DNA from: Synechococcus sp. CCY 0621 | Lineage (GTDB): Bacteria; Cyanobacteriota; Cyanobacteriia; PCC-6307; Cyanobiaceae | Reading direction: 5' to 3' | Length of the DNA: 35,685 nucleotides | Assembly (NCBI RefSeq): GCF_019038465.1 | Contig: NZ_JAFKRH010000044.1 | Coordinates: forward strand, 1-35,685 | Shown: positions 7,851-16,736 of the stretch, in pieces | How positions within the stretch are numbered: position 1 is the stretch's first letter | How the letters are laid out: every line of letters begins with the position of its first letter | Position numbers and translations under genes: made by a program | Notes under the pieces: model-generated | Database searches by the model: none | Told to the model about the DNA's origin: nothing | The model's input: only the letters and a program-made list of their open reading frames with translations

Positions 7851-9494
7851 ATGGCCTGCCACTGGGATGTGGTGGTGGTCGGCAGTGGCGCCGCAGGTTT
7901 GATGACCTGCCTGGAGTTGCCTGCCCAGCTGCGCGTGCTGCTGCTCAGTAAATCCAGCAGCCCGCCGTCGGCCAGCCGCTGGGCCCAGGGCGGTATCGCC
8001 GCCGTGACCGGAGCCGATGACAGCTTCGCCAGTCACATCGCCGACACCCTCAAGGCCGGAGCAGGCCTGTGCGATCCCGAGGCGGTGGACGTGCTGGTGC
8101 GGGAAGCGCCGGCCTGCGTCGAGCGGCTGGTGCAACTGGGCATGGACTTCGATCGCACCGCCCAGGGCCTGAGCACCACGCTCGAAGCCGCCCACAGCCA
8201 CCGCCGGGTGCTGCACGCCCAGGACCGCACCGGCGGCGCCCTGGTGGATGCCCTGGAGCGGGAGGTGCGGCGCCGGCCGGGGCTGGAGCAACGCAAGGGC
8301 ATCCCTGCCCTGCAACTGTGGGTGGAGCAAGGCCGCTGCGTCGGACTGCAGGTGCTCGAAGGGAACCGCCTGCGCTGGTTGCGGGCCGGTGCGGTGGTGT
8401 TGGCCAGCGGCGGCGGCGGCCATCTGTTTGCCCACACCACCAACCCGACCCAGGCGAGCGGCGATGGGGTGGCGATGGCCTGGAGCGCCGGGGCCAGGGT
8501 GCGGGACCTGGAGTTCGTGCAGTTCCACCCCACGGCACTGATGTTGCCCGACGCCCCCCATTTCCTGATCAGCGAAGCCGTGCGCGGCGAGGGGGCGCGG
8601 CTCTTCGACGCGGCTGGCCGTTCTCCGGTGGCACAGCTGGAGGGGGGCGACCTGGCCCCCCGCGACCAGGTGAGCCGCGCCCTGGCCCGTTGCATGGCCG
8701 ATCAGGGGGTGACCCACCTGTGGCTCGACCTGCGGCCGGTGGGCCGTGAACGGCTGGACCGCCAGTTCCCCACCATTCTGCGGCGCTGCCGTGAGCTGGG
8801 GCTGTCCCCCTGCGAGGCCCCGATCCCCGTGGCGCCGGCCGCCCATTACTGGATGGGGGGCGTCGACACCGACCTGCAGGCCGCCACCAGCCTGAGTGGC
8901 CTCTACGCCGTGGGTGAAGTGGCCAGCACCGGGGTACACGGAGCCAACCGCCTGGCCAGCAACTCGCTGATGGAATGCCTGGTCTTCGCCCGCCGGCTAC
9001 GGCATCTGACCCCCCAGCCCCTCCCCCCTGAGCCGCGGGGCACGCCCGCCGCGGCCCCGCGGCTCAGCAAGGCTGAGCTGCAGGCAAGCCCGGACGAGGC
9101 CACACTGATCACGGCCATCGGCAACCTGCGACGGTTGTGCTGGCAGGTGGCCGGGGTGGAGCGGCGCGGGGTCGATCTGATCGACGCCCTGCGCCAGGTC
9201 CGCAGCGAACGCTCCGGCCATGAGCGTTCGCCCCTGCTGCGCCGGGCCCTCGGTCTGCCACCCGATCAGGAGCTGCAGCTGCCGCCGGAGCAGAGCCGCC
9301 GCCTGCTGCTGCTGCAGGATCTGCGCCAGCGGCTGGTGCTGGCGGAGCTGCTGATGGAGGCCGCCGCCTTCCGGGTGGAGAGCCGGGGAGGCCATCACCG
9401 CACCGATGCCCCGACCCCCCAACCGTTCTGGCGGCGTCACACGCTGCAGGAAAGGGGCCGATCCCCCTTCACAGGCCCGGTGGGCCAGGCCTGA
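7851..9494 (+). CDS. nadB: L-aspartate oxidase NadB
   Basis: FAD enzyme that oxidises L-aspartate to iminoaspartate, the first step of de novo NAD synthesis; NadA uses the product. With the ATG at 7851 the protein has 547 residues, the usual size. The dinucleotide-binding motif is VVVVGSGAAG at residues 7-16; further family motifs are SRWAQGGIAAV, LEFVQFHPTAL, SEAVRGEGARLFD with the substrate-binding Arg, HYWMGGVDTD, and GVHGANRLASNSLMECLVF. A TTG at 7830 would add seven residues with no family similarity. nadA is not in the window. It is convergent with the VKOR-like gene, with a 25-nt gap and no clear terminator. Confidence 0.95.
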   Translation: MACHWDVVVVGSGAAGLMTCLELPAQLRVLLLSKSSSPPSASRWAQGGIAAVTGADDSFASHIADTLKAGAGLCDPEAVDVLVREAPACVERLVQLGMDFDRTAQGLSTTLEAAHSHRRVLHAQDRTGGALVDALEREVRRRPGLEQRKGIPALQLWVEQGRCVGLQVLEGNRLRWLRAGAVVLASGGGGHLFAHTTNPTQASGDGVAMAWSAGARVRDLEFVQFHPTALMLPDAPHFLISEAVRGEGARLFDAAGRSPVAQLEGGDLAPRDQVSRALARCMADQGVTHLWLDLRPVGRERLDRQFPTILRRCRELGLSPCEAPIPVAPAAHYWMGGVDTDLQAATSLSGLYAVGEVASTGVHGANRLASNSLMECLVFARRLRHLTPQPLPPEPRGTPAAAPRLSKAELQASPDEATLITAIGNLRRLCWQVAGVERRGVDLIDALRQVRSERSGHERSPLLRRALGLPPDQELQLPPEQSRRLLLLQDLRQRLVLAELLMEAAAFRVESRGGHHRTDAPTPQPFWRRHTLQERGRSPFTGPVGQA

Positions 9495-9519
9495 GGGGAA
9501 AGGCCTCAGTTCGCGGGCC

Positions 9520-10452
9520 TCAGTTGGCGGGGGCTGCAGGGTCCTTGAAGCCGCTCAGGGCGGCGAGCTGGGCGAGGGTCTTCTGGCCGGAATCCAGCTC
9601 GCCCTTGATCTCCCAGGTGGGGAAGCCCTGGATGTTCTTGCTGGCGCAGAGCGCCGCCTGATTGTTGCGGCCATCAGGCGCGCACTCAATGATCTTGAGC
9701 TTGGCCGTGGCCTCCTTACCGAAGAGTTCCTTCTGGTCGTGGCAATGGGGGCACCAGTAGGCCGAATACATCACGGCTCCAGTGGCGGTGAGGTGCTCGG
9801 CGAGGGCCAGGGTGGCCGGGGTGCTGGCGGCGACCACCGGGATCGGCATACCCGGGCCCGTGGTGGCCTCGGGGCGATTCATGGAGGTGGCCCAGCCGAG
9901 TCCGATCAGGCCGACAGCCAGAGCGGTGAGCACGCCGCGAAAGATCAGGGCCCCGGAGTCCTCCCATTCACCGCCGATCAGGCTCAGCACGAACAAGGTC
10001 ACACTGATGGCGGCCGACATCAGACAGAAGGTGCAGAACGCCTTGATCTGGAAGGCCATCACCCCCACCAGCACCAGGCTGAAGATCGCCATGCCGGCGC
10101 TGAGCAGGAACAGGCCCCACCAGCTGAGACCGTTGACCCTGGTGCGGGCCTCCCCCTTCAGCAGCAGCGGCAGCAACGCCATCACCAGCACCGCCCCGTA
10201 GGCCAGGAAGCCGAACAGAGACAGGGGCTGACCAAAGACACTTCCCCAAGGGCTGTTGAGCACCTTGTCGCAGCCTTCGGCGCCACCGGGGCAACTGAGG
10301 TTGCCGATCACGCCCCAGCGGTTCAGGGTGATCGATCCGGTGTCGATGACGCCGATGGTGGCCAGCACGGCCATCACCACCCGCGCCCAGCGGCGACCCG
10401 GCTCGGGTCGGCGGCGATTGGTGAGGCGGCTGGCGAGGCGGGTGGAAGTCAC
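9520..10452 (-). CDS. VKOR-thioredoxin fusion, oxidative disulfide-bond formation protein
   Basis: Predicted thylakoid- or plasma-membrane thiol oxidase that introduces disulfides into lumenal or periplasmic proteins and passes electrons to quinone. With the GTG start at 10452 it has 310 residues. The N-terminal vitamin K epoxide reductase domain has four to five membrane segments, the loop cysteines Cys54 and Cys61 and the active-site pair Cys140-x2-Cys143 (CTFC). A linker leads to a thioredoxin-like domain with CPHC at residues 234-237. This matches the cyanobacterial/plant LTO1-type fusion. An ATG at 10512 would add 20 residues that do not look conserved and would leave 66 nt to the divergent rimO start; which start is used is uncertain. 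Confidence 0.88.
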   Translation of the reverse strand: MTSTRLASRLTNRRRPEPGRRWARVVMAVLATIGVIDTGSITLNRWGVIGNLSCPGGAEGCDKVLNSPWGSVFGQPLSLFGFLAYGAVLVMALLPLLLKGEARTRVNGLSWWGLFLLSAGMAIFSLVLVGVMAFQIKAFCTFCLMSAAISVTLFVLSLIGGEWEDSGALIFRGVLTALAVGLIGLGWATSMNRPEATTGPGMPIPVVAASTPATLALAEHLTATGAVMYSAYWCPHCHDQKELFGKEATAKLKIIECAPDGRNNQAALCASKNIQGFPTWEIKGELDSGQKTLAQLAALSGFKDPAAPAN

Positions 10453-10578
10453 AGGCACGGTCGCGTCGTGGGGCGATTCTCGCAGTCGCGGGGACTTGCA
10501 TAGGGTGGACATCGGCGTTTGCGCCCACTCCCTTGATGCCGGCAAGCCGGCCCCTTCCCCCCTTCCACCCGCAACAAC

Positions 10579-11973
10579 ATGTCTCCCCAGCCCAGCCGAG
10601 AACGGCCCACCGTGGCCTTCACCCACCTGGGTTGCGAGAAGAACCGGGTGGACACCGAGCACATGCTCGGCCTGCTGGCCGAGGCCGGCTACGGCGTCAG
10701 CGCCGACGAAAGCGAGGCCCGGGTGGTGGTGGTCAACACCTGCAGCTTCATCCAGGACGCCCGTGCCGAGTCGGTGCGCACCCTGGTGGAACTGGCCGAA
10801 CAGGGCAAGGAACTGATCATCGCCGGCTGCCTGGCCCAGCATTTCCAGCAGGAGCTGCTGGACTCCCTGCCGGAGGCGCGGGCGATCGTCGGCACCGGTG
10901 ACTACCAGCACATCGTCGAGGTGCTGGAGCGGGTCGAGGCCGGCGAGCGGGTCAACAGGGTCAGCGCGGTGCCCACCTTCGTTGGCGACGAACACCTGCC
11001 CCGCTACCGCACGACCTCCGAGGCGGTGGCCTACCTGAAGGTGGCCGAAGGCTGCGACTACCGCTGCGCCTTCTGCATCATTCCCAGGCTGCGGGGCGAC
11101 CAGCGCTCCCGCACAATCGAATCGATCGTGGCCGAAGCCCACCAGCTGGCCGCCCAGGGCGTCAAGGAGCTGATCCTGATCAGCCAGATCACCACCAACT
11201 ACGGGCTGGATCTCTACGGCAAACCACGGCTGGACGACCTGCTGCGGGCCCTCGGGGAGGTGGAGATTCCCTGGATCCGGGTCCACTACGCCTATCCCAC
11301 CGGCCTCACCGAGCCCGTGCTCGCCGCCTACCGGGACGTCCCCAACGTGCTTCCATACCTGGACCTGCCTCTTCAGCACAGCCACCCGGAGGTGCTGCGG
11401 GCCATGAACCGTCCCTGGCAGACCGGGGTCAACGGCGCCCTGCTGCAACGCATCCGCGAGCAGCTGCCCGACGCCGTGTTGCGCACCACCTTCATCGTCG
11501 GCTTTCCCGGCGAGACCGAGGAGCAGTTCGAGCATCTGCTGGCGTTCGTCGCCGAACAGCGCTTCGACCACGTCGGTGTGTTCGCCTTCTCCCCCGAGGA
11601 GGGCACCGCCGCCGCCGAGCTCAGCGATCCCGTGCCGCCGGAGATCGCCAGCGAGCGGCGGGACAGGCTGATGGCCCTGCAGCAACCGATCGCCGCCGAT
11701 CGCAACGGCGCCTGGGTGGGCCGGATCGTGGATGTGTTGATCGAACAGGACAACCCCTCCACCGGCGAGATGCTGGGCCGCTGCGCCCGCTTCGCCCCTG
11801 AGGTGGATGGCGAGGTGCATGTCAGCCCCGGTGAGGGCGGACTCTGCGCCGCACCCGGAACGATGGTGCCGGTGCGTATCACCGCGGCCGACACCTACGA
11901 CCTGCGCGGCGTGGTGGTGGGGGCCGGCGCGATGTTGCGTGAGGCCCAGGCCGCCACGCGGAGCCAGGCTTGA
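10579..11973 (+). CDS. rimO: Ribosomal protein S12 methylthiotransferase RimO
   Basis: Radical SAM enzyme that adds a methylthio group to the conserved aspartate of ribosomal protein S12. It has 464 residues. The N-terminal UPF0004 domain holds the auxiliary-cluster cysteines Cys19, Cys55 and Cys84; the radical SAM ligands are Cys159, Cys163 and Cys166 (CDYRCAFC); a TRAM domain follows after about residue 375. The opening [16 protein letters not shown] is characteristic of RimO rather than MiaB. Its TGA overlaps the TTG start of the following MFS gene, so the two are likely co-translated. It is divergent from the VKOR-type gene. Confidence 0.95.
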   Translation: MSPQPSRERPTVAFTHLGCEKNRVDTEHMLGLLAEAGYGVSADESEARVVVVNTCSFIQDARAESVRTLVELAEQGKELIIAGCLAQHFQQELLDSLPEARAIVGTGDYQHIVEVLERVEAGERVNRVSAVPTFVGDEHLPRYRTTSEAVAYLKVAEGCDYRCAFCIIPRLRGDQRSRTIESIVAEAHQLAAQGVKELILISQITTNYGLDLYGKPRLDDLLRALGEVEIPWIRVHYAYPTGLTEPVLAAYRDVPNVLPYLDLPLQHSHPEVLRAMNRPWQTGVNGALLQRIREQLPDAVLRTTFIVGFPGETEEQFEHLLAFVAEQRFDHVGVFAFSPEEGTAAAELSDPVPPEIASERRDRLMALQQPIAADRNGAWVGRIVDVLIEQDNPSTGEMLGRCARFAPEVDGEVHVSPGEGGLCAAPGTMVPVRITAADTYDLRGVVVGAGAMLREAQAATRSQA

Positions 11974-13199
11974 GCCCCAGACCCGGAGACGGCTGGCTGC
12001 AACGGCACCAGCGCCCCCTGTTCCTGGTCGCCTCCGGCCTGAGCACCTCCGGATCCTTCGCCGGGCTGACGGCCAAGGGCTGGATCCTGATGGCCGGCAC
12101 CGGCAACCCCCTGCTGCTGGCCCTGCACTTCGCCGCCCTGGCCCTGCCAAGCCTTCTTGTCAGCGGCCGGGCTGGGGTGCTCACGGATCGGCTGGGCTGC
12201 GAAACCATGCTGATCCGTTCCCAATGGGGACTGTTCGGCGGCGCGGCCCTGGGGGCCCTGGCCATTCCCCTGCTGCAGGGGACGGGACAAGTGGTCCTGC
12301 TGCTGCTCAGCACGCTGGTGGTGGGCGTGTCCAGCTCCTTCGAGCTCACGGCGCGCAGCAAATACTGCTCCCTGCTGGTGGAACGGCCGGAGCAGGTGGC
12401 GCCCTATCTGGCCAGCTTCTCGGTCGTGTTCAACGTCGGCAAGCTGGTGGGCCCACCGCTGGGGGGCTGGCTCGTGGCCCTCTCCGGACCCGCCATGGCC
12501 CTGGCGATCGATGCGGCGTCGTACCTGCTGCCGATCGCCACCGTGATCTGGCTGCTGCGCCCCCACAGGGAGCTGGAGCAGCGCAGCACGGGCGGTGAAG
12601 GGGCCAGCCTCGGCGCCGCCTGGCGGGATTGCGGCTCCACCCTGCGCCATGTGCTGCGCTTCACCACCGTGGCCTGCCTGGTGGGCTTCTTTCACCCAGG
12701 CCTGGCTCCCCTGATCGCCGCCGAAGTGATCGGGCCCTCGCCGCAGGCCCTCGGACTGTTCACCAGCGTGCTGGCGGCGGGCAGCATCGCCGGCGGCGTG
12801 GTGTTGCAGCGCAACAGCCTGGCCCTGAGCGAACGGCCGGTGCTGCTGCTGGGGGGCTGCGCCGTGCTGGTGGCCCTGGCCCAGCTGGGCATGGCGGCGG
12901 CCACCAGGGGCGCGGCCGCCCTGGCGATGGCCCTGCTGATCGGAGCCGGCACGGCGGGCCTGCTGGCAGGCTCCAACCTGATCCTCCAGGTGGGGGCACC
13001 CATGGCCCTGCGCGGCCGCATGGCCGGACTGGGCCAGATCGCCTTCCTGGGCGGCGGCGGGGTGAGTGGCCTGCTGGCCGCCGCCCTGGCCATGACGCTG
13101 GGACTGCAGGCCACCTTCGCCCTGCTCGGCGGCCTGGGGCTGGTGGTGGGGGTGCTGGAACTGGGGCGGAACGGAGCCCTCAGGCTCAGATCAGCCTGA
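11970..13199 (+). CDS. MFS transporter, EntS/MFS_3-like exporter
   Basis: A 409-residue membrane protein with 10-12 predicted hydrophobic helices. The overall pattern ([11 protein letters not shown] after the second helix, [40 protein letters not shown]) fits the MFS_3 branch, which contains the enterobactin exporter EntS and macrolide pumps. The substrate is unknown. The TTG start overlaps the rimO TGA in a TTGA arrangement, and no independent ribosome-binding site is visible, so expression is probably coupled to rimO. Its last 14 nt overlap the PetL-like gene on the other strand. Confidence 0.85.
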   Translation: MSPRPGDGWLQRHQRPLFLVASGLSTSGSFAGLTAKGWILMAGTGNPLLLALHFAALALPSLLVSGRAGVLTDRLGCETMLIRSQWGLFGGAALGALAIPLLQGTGQVVLLLLSTLVVGVSSSFELTARSKYCSLLVERPEQVAPYLASFSVVFNVGKLVGPPLGGWLVALSGPAMALAIDAASYLLPIATVIWLLRPHRELEQRSTGGEGASLGAAWRDCGSTLRHVLRFTTVACLVGFFHPGLAPLIAAEVIGPSPQALGLFTSVLAAGSIAGGVVLQRNSLALSERPVLLLGGCAVLVALAQLGMAAATRGAAALAMALLIGAGTAGLLAGSNLILQVGAPMALRGRMAGLGQIAFLGGGGVSGLLAAALAMTLGLQATFALLGGLGLVVGVLELGRNGALRLRSA

Positions 13200-13305
13200 C
13201 GCCCTTGAGCACGACGGTGGCCAGGAAGGCGGCGGTGAGCCCGCCACCGACGAGCGCCAGATAAATCACCACACCCACGGCCGCTGCTGCGAGGAACGGG
13301 ATCAT
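13186..13305 (-). CDS. Single-helix miniprotein, possible cytochrome b6f subunit PetL
   Basis: A 39-residue product starting at the ATG at 13305 and consisting almost entirely of one transmembrane helix, ending in KGVRLI. PetL, a small subunit of the cytochrome b6f complex, has about 31-39 residues, one helix and a similar basic tail ending in KLI, so I suggest PetL; with so short a sequence this is tentative. The stop overlaps the last 14 nt of the MFS gene on the plus strand. No strong Shine-Dalgarno is seen. The alternative is an unrelated small membrane protein or a spurious frame. Confidence 0.5.
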   Translation of the reverse strand: MIPFLAAAAVGVVIYLALVGGGLTAAFLATVVLKGVRLI

Positions 13306-13327
13306 TACAGCAGAGGATCCGCCCCCT

Positions 13328-13337
13328 CCCCCCCCCC
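13328..13337. repeat. C10/G10 homopolymer tract in a divergent intergenic region
   Basis: Ten consecutive C on the plus strand, preceded by a further C5-T, between the PetL-like start (13305, minus) and the radical SAM start (13475, plus). It is the longest mononucleotide run I noticed in the window. The rest of the 169-nt intergenic region shows no clear promoter consensus. Confidence 0.75.
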
Positions 13338-13474
13338 ACAGCCTGGGTGGAGGCGGTAGAACGACCTGACATTTCCCGAAACCTCCTAGGGTTGCGGCGC
13401 AGAGGAACCTGATCAAGACCCCCCTTTCCACTGCCGCGCAATCGCCCACGGCCCCTCCACAACACACCTGCAGC

Positions 13475-15085
13475 ATGCGCACCCTCTTCATCTATCCCGA
13501 ATTCCCGAAGACGTTCTGGAGCTACGAAAAGATCCTCGAGCTGGTGAACCGCAAGGTGTTGCTTCCGCCGCTGGGGATGGTCACCGTGGCGGCCTTGCTG
13601 CCCCAGACCTGGGAGATGAAGCTGGTGGATCGCAACGTCCGCGAAGTCACCGAAGCGGAGTGGAACTGGGCGGAACTGGTGGTGATCTCCGGGATGATCG
13701 TCCAGAAGGCCGACATGGCCGCCCAGATCGCCAAGGCCAAGCAGCGGGGTCTGCCGGTGGCTGTGGGTGGCCCCTTCGCCAGTTCCACCCCGGACGCCCC
13801 TGAACTGCAGCTGGCCGACTTCAAGGTGCTCGACGAGGGGGAAATCACCTTGCCGATGTTCATTGAGGCCATCGAGCGCGGCGACCGCCAGGGACGTTTC
13901 AGTGCCGATGGTGAAAAGCCGGATGTCACCGGCACCCCCATTCCGCGCTTCGACCTGCTCGAACTCGACGCCTACGACTCCATGTCGGTGCAGTTCTCGC
14001 GGGGCTGCCCGTTCCAGTGCGAGTTCTGCGACATCATCGTGCTGTACGGCCGCAAACCCCGCACAAAGGCCCCCGAGCAACTGGTGGCCGAGCTGCAGTA
14101 CCTCTACGACCTGGGCTGGCGCCGCTCCATTTTCCTTGTCGACGACAACTTCATCGGCAACAAGCGCAACGCCAAGTTGCTGTTGCCCGAGATCAAGCGC
14201 TGGCAGATCGCCCACGGCTACCCCTTCAGCTTCGCCACCGAGGCCTCGGTGGATCTCGCCTCCGACGACGAAATGATGAAGATGATGGCGGAGGCTCGCT
14301 TCGACAGCGTCTTCCTCGGTATCGAAACGCCCGATGAGGCCAGCCTGGAAACCGCCGGCAAGCTGCAGAACACCCGCAGCTCGCTGGAGGAGTCGGTCGA
14401 CCGGATCACCTCCTACGGCATCCGGGTGATGGCCGGCTTCATCATCGGCTTCGACGGCGAAAAGCAGGGGGCAGGCGATCGGATCGTGGAATTCGTCAGC
14501 CGCACCGGCATCCCCGCCGCGATGATGGGCATGTTGCAGGCCCTGCCGAACACGGGGCTCTGGCATCGGCTGGAGAAAGAGGGCCGTCTGGTGCAGGAAA
14601 AAACCGATGCCAAGGGCGTCAACCAGACGAACCTGCTCAACTTCGTGCCCACCCGGCCGATCCGCCAGATCGCCAATGAGTACGTGGATGCCTTCTGCCG
14701 CCTCTACGAACCCAACGCCTACATCGATCGGGTCACCCATTACTACCTGAAAATGGGCCAGCCTCGCTGGCAACAGTTCGTGCCGGCGGCGGCCTTCGGC
14801 AAGGCCAGCCTGCCCAGCTGGACAGACGTCCGTGCCCTGCTGATCGTGATCTGGCGTCAGGGACTGAAGCGTGACACCCGCGGCCGTTTCTGGCGCTCCC
14901 TGCTCACCATCGCCCGCAAGAATCCCAACAACCTGGAGCAGTTCCTGGTGACCCTCGCCCACAACGAGCACTTCCAGGAGTACAGGGGTGTGGTGACCCG
15001 GGAAATCCAGGACCAGCTCGCCGCCCTGCCCCCGGAGCCGCCGGAAGGGTCCCGCGCAACCAGCCGCGAACTTCAGCCTGCCTAG
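13475..15085 (+). CDS. B12-binding-domain-type radical SAM protein with DUF4070-like C-terminus
   Basis: A 536-residue protein. Residues 1-140 form a Rossmann-like cobalamin-binding-type domain (LPPLGMVTVAALLP, VAVGGPFASSTPD), but the DxHxxG motif that binds B12 through its His is absent. The radical SAM core carries Cys178, Cys182 and Cys185 (CPFQCEFC), and the C-terminal third resembles DUF4070. Relatives include class B radical SAM methylases and hopanoid- or chlorophyll-type modifying enzymes; the substrate here is unknown. The start ATG at 13475 follows a 169-nt intergenic region. Its TAG shares a CTAG palindrome with the stop of the convergent DUF4346 gene. Confidence 0.85.
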   Translation: MRTLFIYPEFPKTFWSYEKILELVNRKVLLPPLGMVTVAALLPQTWEMKLVDRNVREVTEAEWNWAELVVISGMIVQKADMAAQIAKAKQRGLPVAVGGPFASSTPDAPELQLADFKVLDEGEITLPMFIEAIERGDRQGRFSADGEKPDVTGTPIPRFDLLELDAYDSMSVQFSRGCPFQCEFCDIIVLYGRKPRTKAPEQLVAELQYLYDLGWRRSIFLVDDNFIGNKRNAKLLLPEIKRWQIAHGYPFSFATEASVDLASDDEMMKMMAEARFDSVFLGIETPDEASLETAGKLQNTRSSLEESVDRITSYGIRVMAGFIIGFDGEKQGAGDRIVEFVSRTGIPAAMMGMLQALPNTGLWHRLEKEGRLVQEKTDAKGVNQTNLLNFVPTRPIRQIANEYVDAFCRLYEPNAYIDRVTHYYLKMGQPRWQQFVPAAAFGKASLPSWTDVRALLIVIWRQGLKRDTRGRFWRSLLTIARKNPNNLEQFLVTLAHNEHFQEYRGVVTREIQDQLAALPPEPPEGSRATSRELQPA

Positions 15086-15465
15086 TCCTGCACGTAGGGC
15101 AGACCGTTTGCCAGGCAGAACTCGGCCTTCTGCAGCTCCCGGCCCAGGTACAGGGCATGGTCGAGCCGTGACAGGGGGTGGGGACCCTCTGCCTCGGTGA
15201 GGGCGATGCCGAGCTCCTTGGCACTGCGGCCCCGGTAGGTGGCCAGTGGCGAGCGGGGGTCGCTGCTGCGGCAGCTGATCACCTCGCCGGTGTCGGGGTC
15301 GGTGGCCAAGCCCCGCTCATCGATGCCGTTGCCGTAGTGCTCGGCCACCAGCTCGCCGGCGGCGGCATCCACTTTGATCAGGAAGTAGCCCGACGGATCG
15401 AGAGCAATGAAACGCTGGGAGAGCGCCTCATCCAGGCTCAGGCGTGGGCACGGGTCGCGGTGCAT
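15082..15465 (-). CDS. DUF4346 domain-containing protein
   Basis: A 127-residue soluble protein. The central stretch (DPSGYFLIKVDAAAGELVAE, then HYGNG) and the C-terminal HALYLGRELQKAEFCL fit the DUF4346 family, common in cyanobacteria and of unknown function. The ATG at 15465 lies inside the 3' end of the FemAB/GNAT-like gene, a 38-nt same-strand overlap that suggests coupled translation. The stop codon shares CTAG with the convergent radical SAM gene. Confidence 0.7.
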   Translation of the reverse strand: MHRDPCPRLSLDEALSQRFIALDPSGYFLIKVDAAAGELVAEHYGNGIDERGLATDPDTGEVISCRSSDPRSPLATYRGRSAKELGIALTEAEGPHPLSRLDHALYLGRELQKAEFCLANGLPYVQD

Positions 15466-16657
15466 GGGGTGGATCGTAGGCAGCGGTGAAGGGGAGCTCC
15501 GCGTTCATCGCCGCGATCGCCTGCTGCATCTCCTGGTTGGCACCCGGCAGCCACTCCCGCAGGATGGCGTCAAAGCGGGGGTCGTACCAGCGGTGCAGGC
15601 TGGCCCTGGGCTGGGCCACGAATCCGCGGCGCCGTTTGTGGCTGCCGCCGGCCCCGGGATCGAAGCTCTCCAGGCCCCTCTCGATGGCCCAGGCGATCGG
15701 GGCGTAGTAGCAGACCTCAAAGTGCAGGTTGTCGAGCTCGATGTCACTGCCCCAGTAGCGGCCCCAGAGGCCGGTGGCATCGTGCACACACATCGACATC
15801 GCCAGGGGCTGCATCGGCTCGCCTCGATGGGCACTGAACAGCACCAGGTGCTGGCGCAGGTCGGTGGCGGCCGCCTGGAAGAAGGACTCGGTGAGGTACT
15901 TGCTGCCCCAGGGACCCCAGCGGCTGCAGTGCTGCTCATAGAACCCGTGCATCCGCTCCAACAGATACGGCGGGATGTCCTCGCCGGCCAGGGGCGTGAC
16001 GGTCAGCCCCGCCTCCGCCACCGAGCGGCGCTCACGGCGGATGTTGCGCCGCTGGTTGGCATTGAAACTGGCCAGATAGGCCTCGAAATCCCCATGGCCC
16101 GGATTGCGCCATTCGCTCTGCTGGTTGATCCACAGCGCGCAGCCGGCGGCCTCCGCCAGCAGCTGCCAGGCCGGATCCACATAGAGGAAGTTGCAGCTGA
16201 GAATCCGCTGCCGCTGGCAGAAGCTGTCGATCTCGTTCAGCATCATCGCCGTCAGGGCAGCGGCGTCTTCGCCCGGGGCCACATGGAAGCGGTAGCCCTG
16301 CACCGGACTCACCGGGCTCATGCCGACGAGCTTGGGGTAGTAGCGCAGGCCGAGCTGGCCGGCCAGCTGGGCGAAGGATTGGTCGAAGACGAACTCGCCA
16401 TAGCTGTGACCCTTCAGATACAGGGGCGCCAGGGCCACCAGCCGCCCCTGGCGCCAGACCCCAAGATGGCAGGGCTGCCAGCCCTGACGGGGCACGATGC
16501 TGCCGCTGGCTTCCAGGTGGTGCAACCAGCGCCAGCCGTAGAAGGGGCGGTCGACGGCGTCTGCCGGTTCCTTGCCAGCACCCCCCACCAACGCCTGCCA
16601 CTGGTCTTCAGGGATGTCCTGCGTTGCCTTGTGCCAGCGGACTTGCAGCTCGGCCAT
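15428..16657 (-). CDS. GNAT/FemAB-like acyltransferase (DUF482, 'peptidogalycan biosynthesis' family)
   Basis: A 409-residue soluble protein starting at the ATG at 16657. Family features include FYGWRWLHHLEASGSI near the N-terminus, FNANQRRNIRRERRSVAEAG in the middle, and FEVCYYAPIAWAIERGLESF followed by the Gly-rich GAGGSHKRRRGF stretch. These are typical of the DUF482 (PF04339) family, which has a double GNAT fold like the Fem peptidyltransferases. It may aminoacylate or acylate an envelope precursor or small molecule, but no member is well characterised in cyanobacteria. The frame stays open 5' beyond 16657 without similarity. It overlaps the DUF4346 gene by 38 nt and is divergent from the secreted-protein gene. 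Confidence 0.85.
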   Translation of the reverse strand: MAELQVRWHKATQDIPEDQWQALVGGAGKEPADAVDRPFYGWRWLHHLEASGSIVPRQGWQPCHLGVWRQGRLVALAPLYLKGHSYGEFVFDQSFAQLAGQLGLRYYPKLVGMSPVSPVQGYRFHVAPGEDAAALTAMMLNEIDSFCQRQRILSCNFLYVDPAWQLLAEAAGCALWINQQSEWRNPGHGDFEAYLASFNANQRRNIRRERRSVAEAGLTVTPLAGEDIPPYLLERMHGFYEQHCSRWGPWGSKYLTESFFQAAATDLRQHLVLFSAHRGEPMQPLAMSMCVHDATGLWGRYWGSDIELDNLHFEVCYYAPIAWAIERGLESFDPGAGGSHKRRRGFVAQPRASLHRWYDPRFDAILREWLPGANQEMQQAIAAMNAELPFTAAYDPPHAPRPVPTPEPG

Positions 16658-16736
16658 GGCCGGTGGCGACACAGGGGGACGGGGCAGGCGCAAAACTAAC
16701 GGTTGACTCCCTGCGACCGAGCGTCCTTCCCCCGCC

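Noticed and set aside
6418-9494. Possible defence or novel accessory island
   Set aside because: Every gene here and elsewhere in the window belongs to a common cyanobacterial family or is a small conserved-type protein; no nuclease, toxin-antitoxin or reverse transcriptase is present.
9491-9509. CTGAGG/CCTCAG hairpin between nadB and the VKOR-type gene as a bidirectional terminator
   Set aside because: Only a 6-bp stem and no T-run on either strand; it also overlaps the nadB stop.
10513-12150. Extension of the VKOR-type frame antisense to rimO
   Set aside because: The extension has no similarity to VKOR proteins, and the plus strand encodes complete RimO with all expected cysteines.
12692-14971. 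Long minus-strand open frame across the MFS and radical SAM genes
   Set aside because: It is antisense to two convincing genes, and its composition is that of a shadow frame.
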